The translations under genes were made by a program, and so were the position numbers. DNA of 48,064 nt from CAZWHE01 sp964633825 (GTDB lineage: Bacteria > Planctomycetota > B15-G4 > CAYZWU01), in NCBI GenBank assembly GCA_964633825.1, contig CAZWHE010000012.1, positions 1 through 48,064 on the forward strand. The letters run 5' to 3'. Under the pieces are notes generated by a model. That model was not told the origin of the DNA. It ran no database searches and saw only the letters and a program-made list of their open reading frames with translations. Below, one piece after another: positions 34,502 through 42,322 of this stretch (the stretch's first letter is position 1; every line of letters starts with the position of its first letter).

Positions 34502-36463
34502 TCATCCGTCTATTCGATTGACCGGTCGGCGATAGGGCGTTCTGTTGATATACAAAGCCAGCCGCTCCTGTATCACATCGACAAGCCTCACGTTTCCCGC
34601 GCGTTCGGCCTGTTCGATGGCTTTTCGTGCGAGCTCCACGGCAAGATCGAAACGGCCGAGCTCGGCATGCGCGGCGGCAAGCGTGTCCAGTGTTTCAGCC
34701 TGCATGCCGCCGGTCATCATGACCGCTTGTTTTGCCAGACGGAGCGCCAGTGATCCGTTTCGCCATCCCGGTTTCGGGGAAGTGGCATAGATCCATGCCA
34801 GCCTGTCGACGGCGAGGACGCACGACGGAGCGGCCTGAAGAGTTTCCTGAAGCATTCGAACGGCTTGGGGAAATCGTCCCTTTGCAGCGAGCACATCCGC
34901 GAGCAGGGCACGATGCATTGGGACCATCGGGTTTTTCGGAAAATCGCGAATGACTTGGAGCAGGCATTCCTCGGCTCCGTCCAGATCTCCGATGGTGTTG
35001 AGCTCCGTGGCGATTCTCATCTGCGACGTGGGAAAGTGCGGCTGGATCCTGACGGCCTCCCGCCAGTGCGACAACGCCTCTTCGTATTCCCCTTTCATGT
35101 GGAGCGCCGTGCCGTAATTGTTTTGCGCCGTCCAGCTCGAGGGATTCTTTTCAACGGTGTAGGACCAGAGATTGAAAGAGTTTTTCCAGACAGGAATCTG
35201 ATGCCATGTCAGTGCTCCCAGCAGGGCGGCGATGGCTATCCCGGCAAGGGGTATTCCGTATTTCACGCCGCGACCACGGCGCAGCGCCGTCAGGCCGCGC
35301 TCGATTCCGGCAAGGAGCGCTAAAAACAACCCGAAACATGAAAGATAAACGTAACGATCGGCCACAAAGGAATAATCATTATATCCGAACGCAAGCAATC
35401 CCAACATGGGGAGCAATGCCGCAACAAAGTGCATGACACCCCAGAGGACGACGCCGCCGGCTGCAGCGCGCCATTGCCGAAGGGCCAGAGCCGCCAGGAC
35501 GGCGCCGATAAGCGGCAGCCACCAGACTAAAGCCGCGGCATCGACCGACCATCGCGGGTAGATCGGGATCAGGTCCACGGGAAAGAGCAGCTTGGCGATA
35601 TAAAACCAAACCGCCGCACAAGCTGTGAGAACACGGTCGATCATTGACACTTCGATTATGGGACGGCCTTCCGCATTGATGAGCAGAATCGTCGCAACAA
35701 TTCCGGCAACAGCAAAAGGCAGCAACCGGACAGCGCCTCTCGAGACCGATCTAGCGGTTTTTCTTCCCCTTTCGTTCAAAACAAAATAATCGGCCAGAAA
35801 AAGCGAAGCCACCAGCGTTACGCTCGATGTTTTGCTCATCAGGGCTGCGGCAAAGGCTAAAAACGACAGCAGATAGATCGCCCATTTCCTTGAGCGCAAA
35901 AAACGCAGATACAGCAAGAATGCGACCAGGAAGAATACCCCCGAAAGCACGTTCTTGCGCTCGGTGATCCAGGCCACCGACTCGATCTGCATGGGATGCA
36001 GCGAAAAGAGGAGAGCGCCCACCCATGCAACCGCTCGGCTTGCGCCCAGGCTCCGGAGCAGAAACATGACAAGGAGAGCGTTTATAATATGCAAAATCAC
36101 GTTGGTGGCGTGGTACCCGCCGGGATCGCCGCCCCAAATCCGGAAATCGAGCCACAGGGATGTATAGAACATCGGGTAGTTGGGTATTCCGCGCCTGACC
36201 GCCAGGCTGCTCCAGATCGTGGTCAATCCGTCGGGAGAGGCGACGGCCTGGAATTCCATCAGGTTGATGTTGTCGTCCCACCCGACGAATCCAAAAGACA
36301 ATGTCGGCCAATAAACGAGGAGTGTTGCGGCGGCGACGACAATTCCTGCAATAAACCATCCCCTGGTGTGCCGCGTTCCGGTGTGCGGGCTGCTGCAGCC
36401 GGGAATCCCGGGATCGTGATACGGCGGTCCGGAGGATTCACCTCTTGTTTTATCGTCGACCAT
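34502..36463 (-). CDS. Polytopic membrane protein with TPR-like C-terminus (TMTC/glycosyltransferase-like)
   Basis: The 653-residue protein has about ten to eleven TM helices in the first 430 residues. Motifs are VYWPTLSFGFVGWDDNINL, YHATNVILHIINALLVMFLL and ALLFSLHPMQIESVAWITERKNVLSG, the signature of the TMTC-like O-mannosyltransferase/PMT-related group, in which the acidic pair after the first helix (here DD) is the likely active-site element. The C-terminal 200 residues carry TPR-like repeats (NYGTALHMKGEYEEALSHWR). Bacterial members are mostly uncharacterised; a lipid-linked sugar transfer to protein or glycan is the family expectation. The gene after it is the sulfatase-like lipoprotein, suggesting a common envelope-modification role. 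Confidence 0.8.
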   Translation of the reverse strand: MVDDKTRGESSGPPYHDPGIPGCSSPHTGTRHTRGWFIAGIVVAAATLLVYWPTLSFGFVGWDDNINLMEFQAVASPDGLTTIWSSLAVRRGIPNYPMFYTSLWLDFRIWGGDPGGYHATNVILHIINALLVMFLLRSLGASRAVAWVGALLFSLHPMQIESVAWITERKNVLSGVFFLVAFLLYLRFLRSRKWAIYLLSFLAFAAALMSKTSSVTLVASLFLADYFVLNERGRKTARSVSRGAVRLLPFAVAGIVATILLINAEGRPIIEVSMIDRVLTACAAVWFYIAKLLFPVDLIPIYPRWSVDAAALVWWLPLIGAVLAALALRQWRAAAGGVVLWGVMHFVAALLPMLGLLAFGYNDYSFVADRYVYLSCFGLFLALLAGIERGLTALRRGRGVKYGIPLAGIAIAALLGALTWHQIPVWKNSFNLWSYTVEKNPSSWTAQNNYGTALHMKGEYEEALSHWREAVRIQPHFPTSQMRIATELNTIGDLDGAEECLLQVIRDFPKNPMVPMHRALLADVLAAKGRFPQAVRMLQETLQAAPSCVLAVDRLAWIYATSPKPGWRNGSLALRLAKQAVMMTGGMQAETLDTLAAAHAELGRFDLAVELARKAIEQAERAGNVRLVDVIQERLALYINRTPYRRPVNRIDG

Positions 36464-36670
36464 TAAGCCTCTGGTTCTTGCACCACAATCGACCCCGTTG
36501 CTTCAGCTTGTCCGGCGCTTATGCAGAGATCGTCGGTGATGATCTCGACCTTCTTTCAAGTTGTGGAGGATCATATCAACGGCCTCTGAAAAACACAAGA
36601 AAGAGCCGCAAGGTTCGGACCATCCGCCCGGCTTCCGGGAAAACCGGATTCGCCAAAGCCTCAAAGGCCG

Positions 36671-37945
36671 TTACTCGTGGCGCAGCGCCTCGATCGGGTC
36701 CATGCGCGCCGCCCGGTTCGCGGGGTAGATGCCGAAGACGATTCCCACGCCCACCGAAATGAACAATGAGATGAAGAGCGACCAGGGCGTGATGATCGTC
36801 GTCATGTCGGCGAAGGCCGTCACGGCGACGGGAATGCAGATCCCGAGCCCGAGACCGACAAGGCCTCCGAACCCGGACAGAATGATCGATTCGGACAGGA
36901 ACTGGAAGACGATATCCTTCTGCTTGGCGCCCAGGGCGCGGCGGATGCCGATCTCGCGGGTCCGTTCCGTCACAGTGGCCAGCATGATGTTCATGATGCC
37001 GATTCCGCCCACGAGGAGCGAGATGGCCGCGATGGAGCCAAGGACGATGTTGAAGATCCTCTTTGTCTCCTCGGCCTGGCGAAGGAGCTCGAGAGGGACG
37101 ATGATCTCGTAGTCATTCTCCTTGTGAAAGCGGGCGAGCAGGTCTTCGGCCACGGCGGCGGCGGAAACAACGTGCTCCAGGGCATCGACCTTGAGCGTGA
37201 TCCCGTGGAGCTGGATCTTCTCCAGGTCAAAGCTTCCCGACCTGATCTTGATGATCGTTTCACCGAACCGCGTCTTCGCCGACGAGATCGGGATATACAT
37301 GTCGAGGTTGAAATCGCGGACACCGCCCTCACCCTCGCCGCCGACGGCTTTCTTGGGAGCCATGACGCCGACAACGCGATAGGGGCTCGTGCCCACCTTG
37401 ACGATCTGGCCGAGCGGATCGGCCGCCACAAAGAGCTCCTTCACGATTCCGGCGCCCAGAACGCAGACGTTCATGTTGCTGCGGATGTCGAACATGGTGA
37501 GGTAACGTCCGCGGCTCACCGTGAGGTTGGCCACTTCCACATACCAGGGGAGTGTTCCCATCACGACGCCGAAGACGCTCATTTCACGGAAGCGTATGTC
37601 CATGCGGATTTCGCGGCTCGGCACAACGACGTCCACGGTGGACAGGACATCGTGGATCCGCTCGGCGTCATCGTACGTGAGGCCGTACTCCACGACGCGG
37701 GACCGCGTCGCAGATGCGGACTGGTCCTCGGGCGGTTTTATCGACCGGACCAGAACGTTGTGGCTCCCCATCTGTCTGATCTTCTCCTGCGCCTCCTGGC
37801 TCGCACCCTCGCCTATGGCGAGCATGGCGATAACGGAACAGACGCCGAAAACAATACCGAGAACGGTGAGCGACGACCGGAGGGGATGGAGCCTGAGCGA
37901 TTGCAGGCCGAGGCCGACGATCCGTCTCATGGGAAGCCCGATCAT
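36671..37945 (-). CDS. MacB-type ABC transporter permease
   Basis: The 424-residue protein has one N-terminal TM helix (about 20-45), a large periplasmic domain (MacB_PCD type, about 50-275), and three C-terminal TM helices with the FtsX motif (ITERTREIGIRRALGAKQKDI is the coupling helix). It is the type VII mechanotransmission fold of MacB without the fused ATPase, which is the separate gene before it (ATGA overlap at 37942-37945). Together with the adaptor and TolC it would export substrate from the periplasm. Substrate unknown. Confidence 0.9.
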   Translation of the reverse strand: MIGLPMRRIVGLGLQSLRLHPLRSSLTVLGIVFGVCSVIAMLAIGEGASQEAQEKIRQMGSHNVLVRSIKPPEDQSASATRSRVVEYGLTYDDAERIHDVLSTVDVVVPSREIRMDIRFREMSVFGVVMGTLPWYVEVANLTVSRGRYLTMFDIRSNMNVCVLGAGIVKELFVAADPLGQIVKVGTSPYRVVGVMAPKKAVGGEGEGGVRDFNLDMYIPISSAKTRFGETIIKIRSGSFDLEKIQLHGITLKVDALEHVVSAAAVAEDLLARFHKENDYEIIVPLELLRQAEETKRIFNIVLGSIAAISLLVGGIGIMNIMLATVTERTREIGIRRALGAKQKDIVFQFLSESIILSGFGGLVGLGLGICIPVAVTAFADMTTIITPWSLFISLFISVGVGIVFGIYPANRAARMDPIEALRHE

Positions 37946-38637
37946 GCCTTTGCCCCGTTCATCCTGTCCGACTCGACACGGCCGTCCATCATACGGATGA
38001 CGCGCTGCGCGCGGTCGGCCACATCCGGATCGTGAGTCACCACGACCAGGGTCTTGCCTTCGGCATGGAGCTCATCGAGAAGACCGAGCAGATCCTGGCC
38101 GGTTGCCGAGTCGAGGTTTCCCGTCGGTTCGTCGGCCATGATCAGAAGGGGATCGTTCGCCAGAGACCGCGCGACGGCGACGCGCTGCTGCTGGCCGCCG
38201 CTCAGTTCCATCGGTCGGTGCTTGAGCCTGTCCGAGAGCCCCATCCGCTCGGCCAGGGATTCGGCGCGCATCCGGCTCTCGCTTTCCGGACAGCCCTGGT
38301 AATAGAGAGGCACGCAGATGTTCTCGATCACCGTGAGCTGGGGAATGAGATTGTACGACTGGAAGACAAACCCGAGCTTTCTGTTCCGTATTTCCGAAAG
38401 GCTGTCGTCGTCAAGGCCGGAAACATCCGTACCGCCGAGATAATACTTACCCGTTGAAGGTCTGTCGAGACAGCCGAGAAGATTGAGGAGAGTCGATTTG
38501 CCGGAACCGGACGGCCCCATGATGGCGATGTATTCGCCCGACTCGATCTTGATGTCCACGTCCTTCAGGGCTTCGACCCGGACGGCGCCGATAATGTAGG
38601 TCTTTCCCGCGCTTTCCAGGCGGAGAATCTCACTCAT
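37942..38637 (-). CDS. ABC transporter ATP-binding protein (MacB/LolD type)
   Basis: The 231-residue nucleotide-binding subunit has Walker A GPSGSGKSTLLN, Q-loop FVFQSYNLIPQLTVIENI, signature LSGGQQQRVAVARSLA and Walker B LIMADEPTGNLDS. It belongs to the MacB/LolD group, in which the ATPase drives a conformational wave in the permease rather than a channel. Starts eight bases before the adaptor gene stop, and overlaps the permease start, so the four exporter genes are translationally coupled. Confidence 0.95.
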   Translation of the reverse strand: MSEILRLESAGKTYIIGAVRVEALKDVDIKIESGEYIAIMGPSGSGKSTLLNLLGCLDRPSTGKYYLGGTDVSGLDDDSLSEIRNRKLGFVFQSYNLIPQLTVIENICVPLYYQGCPESESRMRAESLAERMGLSDRLKHRPMELSGGQQQRVAVARSLANDPLLIMADEPTGNLDSATGQDLLGLLDELHAEGKTLVVVTHDPDVADRAQRVIRMMDGRVESDRMNGAKA

Positions 38638-40267
38638 GAGAAAGCTCCCACCCGTTCATCGGCGGGTCGAGCATGATACTGTCTCCTTCAACGAGACCAT
38701 CCTTGATCTCGATGAAGGTGTCGTTGTAATCGCCCACGGTCACGGGCACGGGAGACGGATCCCCGTTGTTATCGAAAAAGCAGAAGTGCTTGTCCCGGCG
38801 CGTCACCACGGCCTGGACGGGGACATAGAGAACGTCCTTGAGAACCTTCATGATGATTTTTACCTGGGCCGACATCCCGGGCTTGAGAAGAGGATGATGC
38901 CCTTCGATGGAGACATCGGTGGAGTAGACCTTGAGATCGGGATTGAGCCAGCGCGACTGGGAGTCGGGCAGGATCGCCACCTTGAGGACCTCTCCGTTCA
39001 GCGTGAGGTCTGGGAGGGCGTCGACGGTGGTGACTGTCTTCTGGCCGACCTCGACGCGGTCGACCGACGTCTCGTGGACCTTGACCTCCACGGCCATGGT
39101 GGAAATATCCGGGATCGTGATGATGCCCTGCCTCTCGTAGACCGTGGCCCCCTCTTCGATGCGTCTCTCCTGGCGTCCCCAGTCCCCGCTCGAGTTGGCC
39201 CAGACGACGAGGCCGGGCGCGGTCGCTTTGATCGTGCAGTTTTCGATCTGCTCCCTGTAGTCATCGAGGCGGTCCTTGTGAAGATCGAACTTCGCCTTGT
39301 TCGCCTCGAGCACCGACTCCTTCTGGGCTCTCTGGGCATTCGCTCTCGCTTTGATGCGCTCCAGCTCCAGTTTCGCCTCGCTGTAGTCGGAGAGGAGCTT
39401 TTCCGCTTCCTTGTAGAAATCATATTTCAGAAAGAGATCGCGCGCCGTCCTCGCCTGTTCCAGCTCGACTTTGCGGCTTTTCAGGGCGAGCTCGTCGGCG
39501 TCGAGGTCGTTCTTGGAAACAAATCCCTTTGCTTCGAGCTCTTTGGTTCCATCCCTGTCGTCCTCGGCCCTCTTGACCCTCTCCTCGGCCAGCTTGATGG
39601 CGTTCTCGAGATCCCGTCTCGACTGAAGAGACGCTCCCTCGATCAGACCCGGTTGGTCCTCTCTCATGCTGATTATGCGCTTGTCGAAAAGATCGATCTC
39701 CTTCCCGATCAGCTTTTCGGCCAGCTCTTCGCCCAGGTAGCGCTTGAGATCGAGCAGGGAGAAATGAACGTTGAGCTCACCCGCGTTGATGTCGCTCCTG
39801 TTCTGGTTGCGCTGGATATCGAGTGCCTCTTTCGACTGCTCGTAATCGGACCGAACCGACCGAAATGTGATCTCCTGCGACTTGGTCCTTTCGCGGAGAT
39901 CGGAAGAGTCGAGCTCGACGAGGATCTTTCCGGCGGCAATATCTTCCTCGGTGATCCGCGTCCCTTCGGTGATGAGATAGATGATGGTGGCCCGCCCCTC
40001 GACGCGGCTCTTGATCTCCTTCGATTCGAGGGCTTTCAGGTTTCCGCTCTCGAGGACCGAAATGACAATATCGCCCCGCTTGGCCACGAAAACAGGGGAA
40101 TCCCCGCCGGAGACGGGATCGCCGCCGGCGGCGAAGAACCAGACGAGCAGGATCAGGATCGCCGCTCCCGCAGCCCAGGGGAGCAAGCGCCGAGCAAATC
40201 GCTTCCCGCGCCCGGAGCCCGTCCATTCCATTGTGGTGTTATTTTTCATTCTCTCTTTGCTGTTCAT
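38630..40267 (-). CDS. Periplasmic adaptor (membrane-fusion) protein of the exporter
   Basis: The 545-residue protein has an inner-membrane anchor (about 30-50), a lipoyl/barrel half (SVLESGNLKALESKEIKSRVEG), a long coiled-coil hairpin (about residues 130-345, highly charged), the second lipoyl half (CTIKATAPGLVVWANSSG), and a beta-barrel/membrane-proximal region (IITIPDISTMAVEVKVHETSVDRVEVGQ). It is much longer than MacA (about 370 residues), mainly because of the extended coiled coil, which may suit a longer periplasm. The ATG at 40267 lies inside the end of the TolC gene (29-base overlap); an ATG at 40249 is an alternative. Confidence 0.88.
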   Translation of the reverse strand: MNSKERMKNNTTMEWTGSGRGKRFARRLLPWAAGAAILILLVWFFAAGGDPVSGGDSPVFVAKRGDIVISVLESGNLKALESKEIKSRVEGRATIIYLITEGTRITEEDIAAGKILVELDSSDLRERTKSQEITFRSVRSDYEQSKEALDIQRNQNRSDINAGELNVHFSLLDLKRYLGEELAEKLIGKEIDLFDKRIISMREDQPGLIEGASLQSRRDLENAIKLAEERVKRAEDDRDGTKELEAKGFVSKNDLDADELALKSRKVELEQARTARDLFLKYDFYKEAEKLLSDYSEAKLELERIKARANAQRAQKESVLEANKAKFDLHKDRLDDYREQIENCTIKATAPGLVVWANSSGDWGRQERRIEEGATVYERQGIITIPDISTMAVEVKVHETSVDRVEVGQKTVTTVDALPDLTLNGEVLKVAILPDSQSRWLNPDLKVYSTDVSIEGHHPLLKPGMSAQVKIIMKVLKDVLYVPVQAVVTRRDKHFCFFDNNGDPSPVPVTVGDYNDTFIEIKDGLVEGDSIMLDPPMNGWELSHE

Positions 40268-41960
40268 TGTCCTCGTCCATTAAAGAATCGGACCGGCTGA
40301 TCAGACGGAAGAGGTCCTCCTCGGAAGGCTCATGGTAGTTCCCGGAATCATCGATAGCGAGCACACCCATGGCGCTCCAGAGCTCGAGCTGTGCAATATA
40401 AAAATCGACCAGAACCCGGGTGAGGGCGTTCTTGGCCTCGAGGTGGGCCGACTGCGACTCGAGGAGATCCCGCGTAGATGCTTTGTCATACTTGATCAGC
40501 ATGTTCGTGGACTCGACACGCGTCTCGGCGAGCCGGACAGATCGGCTCTGGATCTCATAGCTCTCGCGCGCCTGTTCGAGCGACCTGCGCGTATTGCGGA
40601 TCTCGAGCCTGATGCTGTCCGCTTCCCTCTGGAGATCCCGTTTCGTCCTTTCAAATGTGATCAGAGCCTGTCTGAAGAGATTGCGCTCCTCCTTCCGATC
40701 GAATGGGAGGTCGAGCTCGAGTCCGAGCTCGTAAACGCCCGCACGGGGACGAAAGTTGATCACATTGTGAGGGCCTTTGGAGCCGAAATCAGCCCCTCCC
40801 ACGATATTGAGCTCGGGAAGAAAGCCGTTTTGAGCGACATCGATCTTTCTCACGGCATCGTCCACCTCGTCGAGGCTGTTGAGAAAATCCATCCTCTTCA
40901 TGAACGCAACCCGGACAGCGTCTATCTCCTCGAGCTCGATCTTGCTCAGCTCCCCGCCGGAAAGCCTGCCGAGCTCGTTCACATCGAGATCGATATTGGC
41001 ATCGGTCCGGAGGCCGAGAGTCATTTTGAAATTATCCATGACGCGATCGCTGGCCTGGATCGCCCGGATCCACCGGTCCCGGGCTCGGAGCTCATCCTGC
41101 TGCGCCTGGTCGACTTCGAACTTGGGCAGGCGTCCGGAATCGGCGAAAGCTTTCGTTCTTTCCCGCGCGATCCGGAGCGAGTTGTAGTTCGAAAACTCGT
41201 TGTTCACCTGGTCCTTCTGCTGCAAGACCCTGAAATATTCGGTGGCGATAGAAACAGCGAAGGTCTGCCTGTACCTGCGGTATTCACGGAGGCTGTAGAC
41301 CGTGTCCCGCTCGGCCTGGGTCAGTGTTTCCAGCGCCACGGCCCTTCCGGCTCCGCGCAGCAGGGGTTGTGAGAATGCCAGGCTCACCGTCGAGATAAAG
41401 GACTGCTGGGGATCTCCCGTAAAATACCTGAAAAAGTTTGCACCCACGTTCAGACCGATCTGACCGCCCGCGGCAAGGGCCTTGTTCACACCGGTCGAAA
41501 AGCCGCCCTTGGAGGCGTACTCGAAATCCTGGCGTGTATAGGCCCCGTCCATCTCTCCCGAAAAGATGAAATCCCACCTGTGCCGCTCCAGAGAGAGTGA
41601 CAGGGCTGAAAGATAAACGTTTTCCTTCTCGCTTTGATACTCTCTCGAATTCCTGACGGCCAGGTTCAGGGCATCGGCAAGAGACAGGGTCACGAGAGGA
41701 CCGTCCCACGCCTTGAGAACGTCTTTTCGCATTTTCCCGGATACGGGCGGTGCGCCATCTCCGGTGGGCCGGTCCACCGCCGCCGGCTGATAATCAGGCG
41801 ACCATTCGATCGAAATCTCATCGAACGACCCGAAAACCGTCTCCTGTTTATCCTTCAGGATTTCCCCCACTTCCCTGTCGGCATCCTCTTTATATGTCTC
41901 GGGTGAAGAACATGAAAAAACGAGTGCGGCCGTGACGAGAAGAGAGAGTGATCTGTTCAT
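40239..41960 (-). CDS. TolC-type outer-membrane efflux lipoprotein
   Basis: The 573-residue protein starts at ATG 41960 with a lipoprotein signal (VFSCSS, Cys near residue 17). It has the TolC-family helical pattern: two long coiled-coil halves (about 150-330 and 380-560) with the repeated LxxAxxxxLxx heptad-like and the segment LELDLPFDRKEERNLFRQALITFERTKRDL. It forms the trimeric exit duct of a tripartite exporter. It is the first gene of the four-gene run (TolC, adaptor, ATPase, permease). Lipoprotein anchoring is seen in other TolC-like channels such as OprM. Confidence 0.88.
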   Translation of the reverse strand: MNRSLSLLVTAALVFSCSSPETYKEDADREVGEILKDKQETVFGSFDEISIEWSPDYQPAAVDRPTGDGAPPVSGKMRKDVLKAWDGPLVTLSLADALNLAVRNSREYQSEKENVYLSALSLSLERHRWDFIFSGEMDGAYTRQDFEYASKGGFSTGVNKALAAGGQIGLNVGANFFRYFTGDPQQSFISTVSLAFSQPLLRGAGRAVALETLTQAERDTVYSLREYRRYRQTFAVSIATEYFRVLQQKDQVNNEFSNYNSLRIARERTKAFADSGRLPKFEVDQAQQDELRARDRWIRAIQASDRVMDNFKMTLGLRTDANIDLDVNELGRLSGGELSKIELEEIDAVRVAFMKRMDFLNSLDEVDDAVRKIDVAQNGFLPELNIVGGADFGSKGPHNVINFRPRAGVYELGLELDLPFDRKEERNLFRQALITFERTKRDLQREADSIRLEIRNTRRSLEQARESYEIQSRSVRLAETRVESTNMLIKYDKASTRDLLESQSAHLEAKNALTRVLVDFYIAQLELWSAMGVLAIDDSGNYHEPSEEDLFRLISRSDSLMDEDNEQQRENEK

Positions 41961-42322
41961 GCAATCGGCCTCAAGTAAATTATAAAACCCCACAGTTATA
42001 AAGAATTTACGCACACTCCTTTTAAGAATGAACTGAAAATTGTGATTAATTTATACTGTCTTGGGGTCCTTTTGTGCAGCTCTTCTTGTGAGACGCTCTC
42101 AATGAGATTGAAACCCTTAAGGAACTGCCAATATGGCGTTGCTCGGCCATAGTGACAGCATCGCTCGCTCGATCCTTTTCTGCATTTCCCCGAGTCGATC
42201 TTGTTATTGATTTTAATTTAAAGAGTTAGGGCGCTTTTGCTCTGATCCTCCTCTTCCTTTTATTGGCACTGGCTTTGCTCCATCTCTCATATGAGCACGA
42301 TGAACGATGAAAGGAGTACGCC
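41961..42322. other. Intergenic region between the tolC-type gene and clpB
   Basis: The 362-base gap between two divergent genes holds a sigma-54-like promoter for clpB (listed). No ORF of coding character and no CIRCE-type inverted repeat (the HrcA operator) was found. An AT-rich segment at 42200-42230 has no clear -35/-10 pair. Confidence 0.5.
42264..42279 (+). promoter_or_regulatory. Sigma-54-like (-24/-12) promoter upstream of clpB
   Basis: TGGCAC (42264-42269) and TTGCT (42275-42279) are separated by five bases, so the key GG (42265-42266) and GC (42277-42278) are ten bases apart, exactly as in sigma-54 promoters (consensus TGGCACN5TTGCW). Transcription would start about 12 bases after the GC, near 42290, leaving a leader of about 33 bases before the clpB ATG at 42323. 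No enhancer-binding site could be identified. Confidence 0.6.

Noticed and set aside
42015..42322. CIRCE (HrcA) operator before clpB
   Set aside because: No TTAGCACTC-N9-GAGTGCTAA-type repeat is present.
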